DNA of 64,000 bases, from positions 62,001-126,000 of the forward strand of contig QUKC01000001.1 in NCBI GenBank assembly GCA_003481005.1, read 5' to 3'. The position numbers and the translations under genes are program-made. The notes below the pieces were generated by a model. That model had not been told where the DNA came from. It did no database searches and saw nothing but the letters and a program-made list of their open reading frames with translations. This stretch comes from Firmicutes bacterium TM09-10 (lineage in GTDB: Bacteria; Bacillota; Clostridia; Lachnospirales; Lachnospiraceae). Of this stretch, positions 33,766 through 43,448 are shown piece by piece (the first letter of the stretch is position 1; the number at the start of each line of letters is the position of its first letter).

Positions 33766-36114
33766 CTATTCTTGTTCTGTCTGAGTTTCCTTTGCTGTCC
33801 CATCGGGCGCAGAGAAGTCAAAGGCAGGGCTTTCTGTCCCGGTTTCTGACTTTTGCCCGCTCTTTGTCACAGACCTCGTGCCGATGCTGCCTGTCCGGTC
33901 GGATGCTGCCGCATTGTTTTCACTGATGCTGTCTGCTTCCCGGTCAGATACAGCGCTGTTTTGACTGACTGCGTTTTGTCCGGACACATCACCGCTTTCA
34001 TGAACCTCTTTTACACTGCCTTCTCCGCTGTCTGTCAGTACAAGTCTGTCGTTTTCCACTTTCCATGTCTCGTACCAGCTTCCTTCCGCGTCCGAAAAGT
34101 TGACATGAATCCTGTCGTTTTCCCCGGATAAAATCTGTATTTTCCCGGAATCTGATCCAACCTGCCGCAGGATACTCTTTAACACTGCTTTGCCGTTTTT
34201 ATACTGTAACAGCTCTTTTTCACGGATTTCTTCTAATCGATACTCTGTCAGTGTGCGCAGGCTGATGTCATAATATCCCGGCGCGCCCAACGTCCCGGCA
34301 GTCCATGCCATCAGATCGCCGTCATCGTCCAGCTCAAAGTGCCCCATCTGTTTTAACAGGCGCACTGCTCCTTGCTCCTGCACACCAAACAGCATGTCGC
34401 TGACGCCGGACACTTCGTAGCCACGATACAGCACAAAGGCGCTTCCCAGCTTTTCCAGCTCCTTAAAGGCAAAATTCTCTTCTTCCAAAACTGCGCCGTC
34501 CGCGCCGACAAACCACAGGTCGCATACCGGCGCGCCGAACGCTCCGTCATACCTGCCGATCGCCGCAAATGTTTCTTTTTTGCCATTCCCATCGTAATCC
34601 GCCGTCTCTGCAAAACACAGCGCATCCTCCGGGTACTCCTGTACCTCCAGAATCTGTGCAACCGCCTGACCCACCGCCGCGCGGGCTGTTTTCTGTACTT
34701 TATCCAGACGGTTTTTCGTAAATTCGTTTGGAATATCCTCCAGGCTCTCCAGCGCTTCTTCCTGCTCCAATCTCGACGGGAAGAAGAATCCATCCCCGCT
34801 GATCGTCTCCGACGCTTTGGTCAGCCTTCCCTGATCCAGGCTGCTGATGCACCAGCTGTACTTCGCAACCGCATGATCGATTCCTTCTTCCTGTCCGACC
34901 GACTGCCCGGCTTCTCTGCAGCGATAGGCAATTTTGTCCTCCCCAATTGCATAAAACCAATAGGTATATTCTGTATTTTCATCCGTCTGCGTGTAGAACT
35001 GCTCTTCCAGCTTTTCCTTCCACGCCTGTGCCTCTTCATCCGAATCCTCTGCAGACACATACGCCAAATATTCCGACGCTGTCAGCTCCCGATACGAACG
35101 CTCTGCAAATCCGTCCGCTGTTCTTTCATAATAAACAGGAACCGTCTCTTTTGCACTGTCCCATTCCGAAACAAGCGGATCGTACACCGTCTTCTCTACA
35201 GGATAAAACGTACAAACGCCGTCCTTTGTCGCTTCGATCGTCTCGGCATCCTCCAGAAGCTTTTCGCACTTTTGATCTTTTACCGTCCAGACAGCCGCCT
35301 GTTTTTTGCCGGAGACTTCCGTTTCCAGAATAACAAACGGATTCCCGATTCCCGTCACCTGCTGCAGTCCGGTTACGACGATTCCTTTTTCCAGAAGCCT
35401 TGCCGACTCGCCGTCATAATACCAGAGATCGCCGGAAATCCGCCCGCGCGCTGTCAACGGTGTGCTCTCAAACATCAGCAGAAAGCTTTCATTTGCGTTG
35501 CTGTCATACTTCGCCATGTTCTGCAGGCAAAGCGTCTTGTCACCGTACTCCTTCTGCGAAAGAACTGCCGTCAGCGCTGCGTTTTCTGCGCGGCTTAAGC
35601 GATCGTGTCCCGCCAGCTTACCGGTAAACGCATCCGATTTCTGCGCGTATGCTTCATAAACGGAGTCGGTCACTTCTGTCATCAGGGCCGGAATTTGAGG
35701 AGCTGTTGCTGCCGCAGATTCTGTAGCGGTGTCGGTCTGCGTTTCGCCGGTCGCAGGCATCTCGCTGTCTGCTGTTGCCGCGGTATCGCCGTGCTGCCCT
35801 TCGCCGCCGGTCGCTGTTGTGCTATCCTGTATCTCGTCATCGGTCGCAGTATCGCTATCCTGCCTCTCATTGGTCACTGCAGCGGTGCCGGTTCCTGTAC
35901 TGACATTCTGTGTTTCACCTGCTACAGACGTCTCGTCATCTGCTGTTGCCGCAGCATCGCTGTCCTGCGCCATAGCGTCTATGGTTTCCCCTTCAAAAAA
36001 GTTCTTTCCGGCTTGCTGCGCTCGCGCTGCATATTCACTGATATTCGGCGTGCAGCCTGAAAACAGCATCGCTGCCGCCATCAGACATGCTGCTGTTACC
36101 TGTTTTCTTTTCAT
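33766..36114 (-). CDS. Large lipoprotein, function unknown
   Basis: 782 aa. The lipobox LFSGC (Cys at residue 21) marks a membrane-anchored exported protein. A low-complexity Asp/Thr/Ala linker (about 45-140: DTATDDEIQDSTTATGG...) follows, then a large mixed domain with two likely calcium or FG-GAP-like turns (KYDSNANESFLLMF, ADYDGNGKKETFAAIG, ELDDDGDLMAW), and a Ser-rich acidic tail. The DxDxNG-type segments suggest a VCBS-like beta structure, but I cannot name a family. It is upstream of dnaE with only 14 bases between, although unrelated in role. Confidence 0.8.
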   Translation of the reverse strand: MKRKQVTAACLMAAAMLFSGCTPNISEYAARAQQAGKNFFEGETIDAMAQDSDAAATADDETSVAGETQNVSTGTGTAAVTNERQDSDTATDDEIQDSTTATGGEGQHGDTAATADSEMPATGETQTDTATESAAATAPQIPALMTEVTDSVYEAYAQKSDAFTGKLAGHDRLSRAENAALTAVLSQKEYGDKTLCLQNMAKYDSNANESFLLMFESTPLTARGRISGDLWYYDGESARLLEKGIVVTGLQQVTGIGNPFVILETEVSGKKQAAVWTVKDQKCEKLLEDAETIEATKDGVCTFYPVEKTVYDPLVSEWDSAKETVPVYYERTADGFAERSYRELTASEYLAYVSAEDSDEEAQAWKEKLEEQFYTQTDENTEYTYWFYAIGEDKIAYRCREAGQSVGQEEGIDHAVAKYSWCISSLDQGRLTKASETISGDGFFFPSRLEQEEALESLEDIPNEFTKNRLDKVQKTARAAVGQAVAQILEVQEYPEDALCFAETADYDGNGKKETFAAIGRYDGAFGAPVCDLWFVGADGAVLEEENFAFKELEKLGSAFVLYRGYEVSGVSDMLFGVQEQGAVRLLKQMGHFELDDDGDLMAWTAGTLGAPGYYDISLRTLTEYRLEEIREKELLQYKNGKAVLKSILRQVGSDSGKIQILSGENDRIHVNFSDAEGSWYETWKVENDRLVLTDSGEGSVKEVHESGDVSGQNAVSQNSAVSDREADSISENNAAASDRTGSIGTRSVTKSGQKSETGTESPAFDFSAPDGTAKETQTEQE

Positions 36115-36135
36115 TCGTATCGATCCCCTTATTTT

Positions 36136-36332
36136 ATGATGCCAGGGTCACAAGGTCTAAGCCCACATGAGCTTGCTCATAGGTAGGTGAAAGACCTTGT
36201 GACCCGCCCCGATAGGAGCATAAAAGTGGGATGATAATCCCACGATATGCGACTATCGGGCAGGATTGTGGGAGTGCGCAGCACGGAACAATCCGTAGGC
36301 ATTAAGTCTGGGGCTTTTGACCCCGACCTCAT
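36136..36332 (-). repeat. Family C palindromic repeat, copy C2 (inverted relative to C1)
   Basis: Reverse complement of 22539-22736 with about a dozen differences. The arm pair reads ACAAGG/CCTTGT where C1 has AAAAGG/CCTTTT, so both sides changed together. Confidence 0.9.
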
Positions 36333-36531
36333 TTTATGCAGGATTCCAAAATTCCTGCCCGGTTATGATCCCTGCTGATTTTTACACCACCGGTTCTATT
36401 TCTCACTTTGTTTTGTTGAGTTGAGTATACCATGCCCGTTTGGAAAATTCCATCCTTATCAGACTGGCAGCTTCCGATAAATGTTTCGCCAGCTGATACC
36501 TGATCGCTTTGTCCCGCTCTGTAACATAAAA

Positions 36532-36657
36532 AAGAATGTGCCTTGGCACATTCTCGCGCCGAGGCGCGGTTGCCTCGGCAACCATCTACCACTGCGCCGA
36601 GTGCGCATCCTCGCGGAGCGTTTTTATCGTATGGAAACGAAGTTTTCTATACGATAA
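36532..36657 (+). repeat. Family A structured repeat, copy A2
   Basis: GAATGTGCC/GGCACATTC hairpin, GCGCCGAGG...GGTTGCctcgGCAACC, TGCGCATCCTCGCGGAGCG, TTTTTA, then ATCGTATGG/CTATACGAT with loop AAACGAAGTTTT. Confidence 0.85.
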
Positions 36658-36658
36658 A

Positions 36659-36716
36659 AAATCCCACATCCACCACCGAAGCAGCATAACGCTGCCACGG
36701 CAGGAACATGGGATTA
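36659..36716 (-). terminator. metK terminator
   Basis: Minus-strand AATCCCAT ... ATGTGGGATT long stem with inner CAGC/GCTG, ending TTTTTT. Confidence 0.7.
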
Positions 36717-36733
36717 TATAAGGTACCTTATTT

Positions 36734-36866
36734 GTAACTGTTCAGAACAGGTCGAAGCACTTGCTGCTGAGACCGTAAGAATATGATTGAGTCATGCAAA
36801 ATCCCTTCGGCGAAGCCGATTTGGAATGGATTTTGCATCGTAACTGTGAGGGAACTGAACAGTTAC
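36734..36866. repeat. Family B palindromic repeat, copy B1
   Basis: Outer arms GTAACTGTTCAG (36734) and CTGAACAGTTAC (36855). Inner arms ATGCAAAATCC (36794) and GGATTTTGCAT (36828), with TTCGGCgaaGCCGA at the tip. It lies between metK and its terminator. Confidence 0.75.
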
Positions 36867-36890
36867 TCTTATTTTACAAAAGGGTGGATC

Positions 36891-38078
36891 TTACAGATAC
36901 TTCTTCAGATCTTCTGCCTTATCCAGCTTCTCCCAGGGCAGATCCAGGTCGTTGCGGCCGAAGTGACCGTATGCGGCAGTCTGCTTGTAGATCGGACGGC
37001 GCAGGTTCAGCATCTTGATGATGCCTGCCGGGCGCAGGTCGAAGTTCTCACGGATGATCTCAACCAGCTTCTCATCGGAAATCTTGCCGGTGCCGAAGGT
37101 ATCTGCCATGATAGAGGTCGGCTGTGCTACGCCGATTGCGTAAGACAGCTGGATTTCACACTTGTCAGCCAGTCCTGCTGCAACAATGTTCTTTGCAACA
37201 TAACGTGCTGCGTAAGCTGCGCTTCTGTCAACCTTGGTGCAATCCTTACCGGAGAAAGCACCGCCGCCGTGACGTGCATATCCGCCGTAGGTATCTACGA
37301 TGATCTTACGGCCGGTCAGACCAGCGTCACCGTGAGGTCCGCCGATTACAAAACGTCCGGTCGGATTGATAAAGAACTTGGTGTTCTCATCGATCAGCTC
37401 TGCAGGCAGAATCGGATCAAAGACATATTTTTTGATATCCTCGTGAATCTGTTCCTGTGTTACATCGGGATCATGCTGTGTGGATAATACAACTGCTTCC
37501 AGACGAACCGGCTTGTCGTTTTCATCATATTCTACAGAAACCTGGCTCTTGCCGTCGGGTCTTAAATAGGTCAGTGTGCCGTCTTTTCTTACTTTGGTCA
37601 GCTGCTGTGCCAGCTTGTGCGCCAGAGAGATCGGGTAAGGCATATATTCCTCTGTCTCGTTGGTTGCATAGCCGAACATCATACCCTGGTCACCAGCGCC
37701 GATTGCTTCCAGCTCTTCCTCAGACATCTGGTTTTCTTTTGCTTCCAGAGCCTTGTCAACGCCCATTGCGATATCGGAAGACTGCTCGTCGATCGAAACC
37801 ATAACAGCACAGGTGTTGCCGTCAAAACCATACTCAGACTTGTCGTAGCCGATCTCCTTAACCGTCTCACGAACGATCTTCGGAATATCTACATATGCGT
37901 TGGTGGTGATCTCACCGGTTACCAGTACGAAACCGGTACAGCTTGCTGTCTCGCAGGCTACACGGCTCATCGGGTCTTTTTCCATCAGTGCGTCCAGAAT
38001 TGCGTCGGAAATGGCATCGCACATTTTGTCGGGATGTCCTTCTGTTACAGACTCAGAAGTAAATAAACGTTTTTCCAT
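36891..38078 (-). CDS. metK: S-adenosylmethionine synthetase
   Basis: 395 aa. Makes SAM from methionine and ATP. Motifs: [49 protein letters not shown], and [33 protein letters not shown] precedes ATG 38078; a frame from 38162 would start in repeat A3. Expression should be turned off by SAM through the S-box at 38230-38408. Confidence 0.97.
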   Translation of the reverse strand: MEKRLFTSESVTEGHPDKMCDAISDAILDALMEKDPMSRVACETASCTGFVLVTGEITTNAYVDIPKIVRETVKEIGYDKSEYGFDGNTCAVMVSIDEQSSDIAMGVDKALEAKENQMSEEELEAIGAGDQGMMFGYATNETEEYMPYPISLAHKLAQQLTKVRKDGTLTYLRPDGKSQVSVEYDENDKPVRLEAVVLSTQHDPDVTQEQIHEDIKKYVFDPILPAELIDENTKFFINPTGRFVIGGPHGDAGLTGRKIIVDTYGGYARHGGGAFSGKDCTKVDRSAAYAARYVAKNIVAAGLADKCEIQLSYAIGVAQPTSIMADTFGTGKISDEKLVEIIRENFDLRPAGIIKMLNLRRPIYKQTAAYGHFGRNDLDLPWEKLDKAEDLKKYL

Positions 38079-38109
38079 CTGTTCCTCCTTAGATGTTTGC
38101 TGTGAAAAA

Positions 38110-38230
38110 TAGGATCCTGCTCTACAGGATTCTTTCCCTGTGGCGGATCGCATTCGCGACATCTTTCCATTCCGCCTCGGTGCGATTCTGTAGAGCGTTT
38201 TTATTTCATAGGACGCATTTTCCTATGAAA
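38110..38230 (+). repeat. Family A structured repeat, copy A3, inside the metK leader
   Basis: GGATCCTG/CAGGATT hairpin, GGCGGaTCGCattcGCGA ... CCGCC, then GTAGAGCGTTTTTATTTCATAGG and CCTATGAAA. It sits between the riboswitch terminator and the metK ribosome site, antisense to metK. Confidence 0.85.
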
Positions 38231-38408
38231 CAAAAAGATCCGCTAAAAAGCGGATCCGATAGTTTGATAATCAAATCCTCTTATTGTTCGATTGCTTCCA
38301 TCCCGGAAACGGGACTTCTATTCGCTCAGGCTGGCACCTTCCGAAAAAACGGGGTTGCCGTGGCTTCACAGATCCTATGTATCTCCACCACTCTGAATAA
38401 GAGAAGGC
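38230..38408 (-). promoter_or_regulatory. SAM-I (S-box) riboswitch with terminator
   Basis: Minus strand: P1 arm CTCTTATTCAGAG, then GGTGGAGATACATAGGATCT, GTGAAGCCACGGCAACC, GGAAGGTGCCAGCCTGAGCGA and the closing AATAAGAGG. The terminator ATCCGC/GCGGAT with TTTTTG follows (38232-38258). This is the standard S-box core. It switches off metK when SAM is high. Confidence 0.96.
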
Positions 38409-38441
38409 ACAATATTGAATTTTCTTATCAGGTACTCATTT

Positions 38442-38470
38442 AAAATACTATAGCGCCCTGTATTTGTCAA
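38442..38470 (-). promoter_or_regulatory. Promoter of the S-box/metK transcript
   Basis: Minus strand TTGACA (38465-38470), 17-base spacer, TATTTT (38442-38447), 35 bases before the riboswitch. Confidence 0.55.
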
Positions 38471-38493
38471 CAGGACAATTTCTGAAAAGTGTC

Positions 38494-39786
38494 TCAGCCA
38501 ATCTTCAAGCGGAATTTCTGCAATTCCCGTTCGGATTCCACCTTTTCGATCTGGGCGCCGAGGCTCTGCAGTTTTGCTGGAAAATCCTCATATCCGCGTT
38601 CGATATAACGGATATCGTCAATGACAGACATTCCTTCCGCTGCCAGCGCTGCGATAACAAGCGCTGCTCCGGCACGCAGATCCGGCGCATTGATGCTCGC
38701 TCCGGTATATCGGGAAACGCCGTCGATGATCGCAGTATTTCCTTCCACCTTAATGCTTGCGCCCATGCGGATCAGCTCGTCCACATAGCGGAAACGATTT
38801 TCAAAAATACTCTCTGTTACAATGCTCGTGCCGCAGCACAGACCCAGCGTCACCGCGATCTGGGGCTGCATATCCGTCGGAAAGCCCGGATACGGCAGAG
38901 TCTTTACCTGTGTATGTTTGAGCGGTCTGGAAGCCACTACCCGGACAGCATCATCCGACTCTGTCACTTCACAGCCGATTTCCGACAGCTTTGCGGAAAT
39001 AGATTCCAGATGCTTCGGAATCACGTTTTTGACCGTCACATCGCCGTGCGTCGCAGCGGCAGCAAACATAAACGTGCCGGCTTCGATCTGATCCGGGATG
39101 ATCGGATATTCCGTCTTATGCAGTCGCTCTACACCACGGATACGGATCACATCCGTACCTGCGCCCTTGATATTGGCTCCCATGCTGTTTAAAAAGTTCG
39201 CCAGATCCACAACATGAGGTTCTTTTGCCGCATTTTCGATCGTTGTTCTGCCCTCTGCCAGCGCTGCAGCCATCATGATATTGATTGTCGCCCCGACGCT
39301 GACAACGTCCAGATAAATGTGCGCGCCGCACAGATGGGACGCTTCCGCCGTAATCATGCCATGCGCGATCTCAACCGTCGCGCCCAGTGCCTTGAACCCT
39401 TTGATATGCTGGTCGATTGCACGGCAGCCGATATCGCAGCCGCCCGGCAGTACAACTGTAGCCTTTTTATATTTTCCAAGAAGGGCTCCCAAAAAGTAAT
39501 AGGATGCCCTGATTTTCTTGACAGAATCACCATTAACCGTTAAGTCATGAATCAGAGAACCGTTAATTTTAACGGTGTGACGGTCAACCCGCTCCACATG
39601 AGTGCCAATCCCCGCCATCGCGTCCAAAAGGATGTTCGTATCCCGTACATCCGGCATATTTTCGATCAGTACGGTCTCATCCGTCATCAGGGAAGCAGCC
39701 AGAATCGGCAGCGCCGCGTTTTTTGCGCCCCCGATTTCAACCTCGCCGACCAGCGGATTTCCGCCATTGATTGCATACTGTTCCAT
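38494..39786 (-). CDS. murA: UDP-N-acetylglucosamine 1-carboxyvinyltransferase
   Basis: 430 aa. First committed step of peptidoglycan synthesis. NGGNPLVGEVEIGGAKNAALPILAA at the N-terminus, the catalytic Cys (fosfomycin target) in LPGGCDIGCRAIDQHIKGF, and PGFPTDMQPQ plus ENRFRYVDELIRMGA. A second Cys four residues on (GCR) replaces the usual small residue. GAGGAAAT precedes the ATG. The 250-base gap upstream holds direct repeats of GATGCTGCATGC but no gene. Confidence 0.95.
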   Translation of the reverse strand: MEQYAINGGNPLVGEVEIGGAKNAALPILAASLMTDETVLIENMPDVRDTNILLDAMAGIGTHVERVDRHTVKINGSLIHDLTVNGDSVKKIRASYYFLGALLGKYKKATVVLPGGCDIGCRAIDQHIKGFKALGATVEIAHGMITAEASHLCGAHIYLDVVSVGATINIMMAAALAEGRTTIENAAKEPHVVDLANFLNSMGANIKGAGTDVIRIRGVERLHKTEYPIIPDQIEAGTFMFAAAATHGDVTVKNVIPKHLESISAKLSEIGCEVTESDDAVRVVASRPLKHTQVKTLPYPGFPTDMQPQIAVTLGLCCGTSIVTESIFENRFRYVDELIRMGASIKVEGNTAIIDGVSRYTGASINAPDLRAGAALVIAALAAEGMSVIDDIRYIERGYEDFPAKLQSLGAQIEKVESERELQKFRLKIG

Positions 39787-40037
39787 ATTTCCTCTTATTT
39801 CTGCTGCACAGGCAGCCTGTCCATCGCATCAATTTCCTCTTTCAGCGCCTGAAAAAAGAAATCCCTGAATTTTATTTTCAAATCTGTTTTGCTGCGCATG
39901 CAGCATCTGCATGCAGCATCTATTTATTATAATCTTCTTCTGTTTTTCGTCGTTTATGCACGTCAAAAACGGCAAAAAGAATCCTTTACCGTCCTTGTGG
40001 TTATAGCATATTCCACTTCATTTGTAAACTAAAACTT

Positions 40038-41618
40038 TCAGTTCAGGTAATTCAGCGGGTTCACTGCCTGTCCGTTAATCCGGATTTCAAAATGCAGGTG
40101 CGGTCCGGTGCTTCGGCCCGTGTTTCCGCTCAGGGCAATTTTCTGCCCCTGGCTGACCTTCTGTCCGACGCTGACCAAAACCTTGCTCAAGTGTCCATAG
40201 CGGGTTTCTCTGCCATCCGCATGCTGAATGTAAACGACGTAGCCATAGCCGCTGCCCCAGCCTGCCCTTGTAACCGTACCGCCGCTGGATGCCATGACCG
40301 CCGTACCGATGGGGGTTGCCCAGTCAATTCCCTTATGATTCGTGGACGCTCCCTTCTTGGGTGCTTTTCTGCCGCCAAAGCCAGAGGAAAGCCGTCCGCC
40401 GGAAATCGGCTTGATATAGGTCGGTGGAACCTTGGTTCCGCGCTCCACGATCTTCGGAATAGCCTCTACGATAACCTCTTCCTTCAAAATCTCCTGTGAT
40501 TCCACAGCATCATTTCGATAAGTCACAAGTGCCGCTGCTTTTCGGAAGCCTGCAGAGGGCTGCTGACGCAGCTCTGTCTTTGTCGTATACCATTCGTCAT
40601 TGTCGATATATACCACATCTGCTTCGTAGGTATCTTCCATATAAATCTGTTCCGTATGCACAACAGAAAGCTCCGGCTCCGGTACGGTGATGATCAGCTC
40701 ATCACCGGTACGGATGACAGAATTTTCATTGTCCAGAGTCGGATTGATCGCAACGAGATTCGCAATCGCCAAACCGTTATCCTCTGCGATCTGGGAAAGC
40801 GTATCTCCCGCCTTTACTTCATAAATCTGCTCTTTCTGCTGATCCGCCGTCACCTCGGAAATCGCGGTTTCCAGCGGCGTGATCTCGTTTTCCATCAAAT
40901 AGGCATCCACGATCTCGACCGTATCACCGAAATCGACGGAAACCGTGCCGTATTCCATCTGGGAAAAATCCACCGTTCCCTGATCCGGCTCAATCTCTTC
41001 AAACAGCTCGTCAAAAAAGCGTTCCGCCCCGGCACCTTCCCCCGCTGCGTGCTGCAGCTGTCCGGTGCTGTCGTCTTTTTTGGAAACCGAAGTCGTCAGG
41101 ACGTTCAACTGTCTGTCCGGGTCAATCACAATATCTGCACGATAGGCATGTTCTGTATCGTACCGGTCAAGTGCAGCCTGCAAAAGTGCCCGAACGTCAC
41201 TGCTGCTGCCCAGGTTTACCGTATATTCGTTGATTTTTACCGTATAAGCATGCTGCAGCGTTGTGGAAATGCTGCCTTTTAAAACATCATAAATCGCTTT
41301 ATATAAGTTGTGCCGGCTGTCTGTATTTCCAAAAAGCAGCTCCTGCCCCTCGGAAGTGATTTCAACCGGGATATATACCATCGTACCTTCTGTTTCAGTG
41401 ATTTCGCGGCGCGCCTCGGCGACAAGCCTTTCTACCTCCTCCGGGTCGCTGCTGTTGCCAATTTCCGTTCCGTTGACGCTGACTTTATAAAAATTATCGC
41501 CTGTTTTCTGAAATCGTGGAAAAGACGGCACACCAAAAAGGAGTACCAGCAATGTGATTCCCGTCGTCGCAAACCAGGTCTTTTTGATCAGTCCTCTATA
41601 TTTCTTCAATCTGTTCAT
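40038..41618 (-). CDS. Membrane-anchored M23 peptidase with LysM and G5 domains
   Basis: 526 aa. An N-terminal membrane anchor (WFATTGITLLVLLFGVPSF) precedes an extracellular region, LysM (about 268-312: YEVKAGDTLSQIAEDNGLAIANL), a G5-like domain (about 320-395), and a C-terminal M23 metallopeptidase (NHKGIDWATPIGT, GHLSKVLVSVGQKVSQGQ, GPHLHFEIR) with the zinc His/Asp and HxH set intact. It should cut or remodel peptidoglycan stem crosslinks. Its ATGA start overlaps the flavin-reductase stop. Confidence 0.93.
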   Translation of the reverse strand: MNRLKKYRGLIKKTWFATTGITLLVLLFGVPSFPRFQKTGDNFYKVSVNGTEIGNSSDPEEVERLVAEARREITETEGTMVYIPVEITSEGQELLFGNTDSRHNLYKAIYDVLKGSISTTLQHAYTVKINEYTVNLGSSSDVRALLQAALDRYDTEHAYRADIVIDPDRQLNVLTTSVSKKDDSTGQLQHAAGEGAGAERFFDELFEEIEPDQGTVDFSQMEYGTVSVDFGDTVEIVDAYLMENEITPLETAISEVTADQQKEQIYEVKAGDTLSQIAEDNGLAIANLVAINPTLDNENSVIRTGDELIITVPEPELSVVHTEQIYMEDTYEADVVYIDNDEWYTTKTELRQQPSAGFRKAAALVTYRNDAVESQEILKEEVIVEAIPKIVERGTKVPPTYIKPISGGRLSSGFGGRKAPKKGASTNHKGIDWATPIGTAVMASSGGTVTRAGWGSGYGYVVYIQHADGRETRYGHLSKVLVSVGQKVSQGQKIALSGNTGRSTGPHLHFEIRINGQAVNPLNYLN

Positions 41619-42193
41619 CTTTTCTTCTTTTTCTTTTTGGCTACGCTGTAGCCGAACGTCCCAATTGCTTCCCCAAGTCCGTAATATGTGCCGTGGGAGT
41701 ACACGATCGGGTCCGCTTTTTCCAGATGAAACCGTCCCGTTTCATCCATCCACTTCTCGTCCACACTGACCGAAACGACCTCTGCCACAAACATCGTGTG
41801 GCTGCCGAGCTCTATCTTCTGCGTCACGCGGCATTCCAGGCTGACCGGGCTTTCCGCGATCTGCGGTACCGACACTTTCTGTCCCGGCCACGGTGTCAGA
41901 TTCATTTCTGCAAATTTGTCCACGTCCCGACCGCTTCTGACGCCGCAGAAATCTGCTGCTTTCGTCAATTCCTTCGTCGTCAGGTTAATGACAAATTCTC
42001 CTGTCTCTTCAATACAATGATAGGAATATCTTTCCGGGCGCACCGAAATAGACACCATCGGCGGATTGGAACAGACCGTACCTGTCCATGCAACGGTGAA
42101 AATATTCGGCTTTCCGTCTTTGTCCGCAACCGAAACCATGACCGCCGGAAGCGGGTAAAGCATATTGCCCGGCCGCCAGTTTACGCGGCCCAT
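41615..42193 (-). CDS. Flavin reductase family protein (FMN split barrel)
   Basis: 192 aa. FMN-binding split-barrel pattern: MLYPLPAVMVSVADKDGKPNIFTVAWTGTVCSNPPMVSISVRPERYSYHCIEETGEFVINL, followed by DFCGVRSGRDVDKF. It may reduce flavin or hold it for a partner oxygenase or oxidoreductase. The C-terminus is an unusual KKKKKKR run. It overlaps the M23 gene by 4 bases and starts at the stop codon of the coiled-coil gene. Confidence 0.9.
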   Translation of the reverse strand: MGRVNWRPGNMLYPLPAVMVSVADKDGKPNIFTVAWTGTVCSNPPMVSISVRPERYSYHCIEETGEFVINLTTKELTKAADFCGVRSGRDVDKFAEMNLTPWPGQKVSVPQIAESPVSLECRVTQKIELGSHTMFVAEVVSVSVDEKWMDETGRFHLEKADPIVYSHGTYYGLGEAIGTFGYSVAKKKKKKR

Positions 42194-42873
42194 TAAAACA
42201 GCCCTGCAATCTGCGCCGCTGCCAGAACAATATTCGCCAGCGCGGTCACGAGGGTAATAATCATCAGAGGTCTGAGTCCTCTGCCCTGCTTCTGCAAATG
42301 CTCATTGCGGCGGACAAGTTCGTCATTCTGTGCCGCTATCGCTTCGGTCTGCTTCTTTACTTCATCTACGACAACCGCCTGTACGTTGCGGTATACCTTT
42401 ACGTTTTCCTTATGGGTAAAATCATCGGACTGCTTTAAGAGCTGCTTGATCTCATCCATATGCTCCAGGATCGCCTGTTCAATCTGACTGACCTGCTCTG
42501 CAGTTTCCTGATTTTTCTGCTGTGCTTCGTCGAGGCGCAGCAGTCCTTCTTTTGTATAGTTCTGCAGTCTAACCATACATTCCTGTGCGGTGCGGTTGAT
42601 GCTGTCCTGGCTTCCTTCTGCCATCCGGCTTAAATTGCTCGTGCCGGTTTCGATAATTTTACGCAGTCCGCCGGCGCTCTCCGTCGTCACACGCTGGATT
42701 CCTTCAATGCTCTGCTCCGCCAGATTCTGCATTCCGGCAGCGCTCTGATCCGTATATTTCTGAATCACATCCAGAGCTTCCACATTTTTTCGTGTAACCT
42801 GACGGATCTCATTTAAGTAATTTTCGTATTCTACAAGCGATTCTCTCAAACGCTTTGCTTCCAAATCCTGCAT
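42193..42873 (-). CDS. Coiled-coil protein with a C-terminal membrane anchor
   Basis: 226 aa. Long heptad-rich helix (residues about 5-195: TRKNVEALDVIQKYTDQS, GIQRVTTESAGGLRKIIETG), then one membrane segment at the end (PLMIITLVTALANIVLAAAQ). It resembles a chemoreceptor-like stalk without sensor or signalling hairpin. AGAGAGGGAAATAC precedes ATG 42873; a frame from 43008 would add an unlikely Cys-rich tail. Function unknown; operonic with the flavin reductase. Confidence 0.75.
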   Translation of the reverse strand: MQDLEAKRLRESLVEYENYLNEIRQVTRKNVEALDVIQKYTDQSAAGMQNLAEQSIEGIQRVTTESAGGLRKIIETGTSNLSRMAEGSQDSINRTAQECMVRLQNYTKEGLLRLDEAQQKNQETAEQVSQIEQAILEHMDEIKQLLKQSDDFTHKENVKVYRNVQAVVVDEVKKQTEAIAAQNDELVRRNEHLQKQGRGLRPLMIITLVTALANIVLAAAQIAGLF

Positions 42874-43134
42874 GTATTTCCCTCTCTGTCTGTTCCGTTC
42901 CCAATCCTGTGTCCCGGGGCAAAGTATCCTTTCCCCAAAATCGCATCTTTTACAACAGTGTATATTCTGTTTTATTGTATCATTATTACCATTTTGAAAC
43001 AAGATCAAAACAGAGGTTCTTTCAGCGCTTTTGTTTTATTCATTTTGCACTGTTTTTCTTTTATGTCTTTCACGTTTTTGTGCTAATTAACCACATATTA
43101 ACATTGCGTTCATAATTTGTTCATATTTAATTGC

Positions 43135-43250
43135 TATACTGAGTTTGTCGTTAAGGAACGAAACTTAACGATCTACCAAAGGAAACACAGATAATTTTTT
43201 CATAATAGCCCAGGTGCCGGGAGGCCCTGGGCACTCCTCATTTTTGGAGA
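43135..43250 (+). ncRNA. Candidate orphan small RNA
   Basis: TATACT (43135) as a possible -10, then CGTTAAG/CTTAACG (43149-43170), then GCCCAGG/CCTGGGC (43208-43231), which competes with GTGCC/GGCAC, and CTCCTCATTTTT. No ORF follows; the next gene downstream is convergent. Confidence 0.35.
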
Positions 43251-43313
43251 GAAATTTTCCGTTTCATGTCTAGTACATCGTTTTCGAAATAACTATACCA
43301 CTCACTTGCCTGT

Positions 43314-43446
43314 GAATCCGATTGCACAGGTATGCAGGATTCTCCGCCTGCAGCGGGTCACGTAAGCGACATTATTCCTCTCCGCCGCAGTGCGATCCTC
43401 GCGGAGCGTTTTTTAATGGATAGAAACGATGTACTAGCCATTAAAA
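43314..43446 (+). repeat. Family A structured repeat, copy A4
   Basis: GAATCC/GGATTC arms, CTGCAGCGGGTCACgtaaGCGA, TGCGATCCTCGCGGAGCG, T-run, then AATGGATAG/CTAGCCATT. It is in direct tandem with A5. Confidence 0.8.
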
Positions 43447-43448
43447 TA

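Noticed and set aside
43135..43250. 6S RNA
   Set aside because: Too short and lacks the long internal bulge flanked by extended stems typical of 6S.
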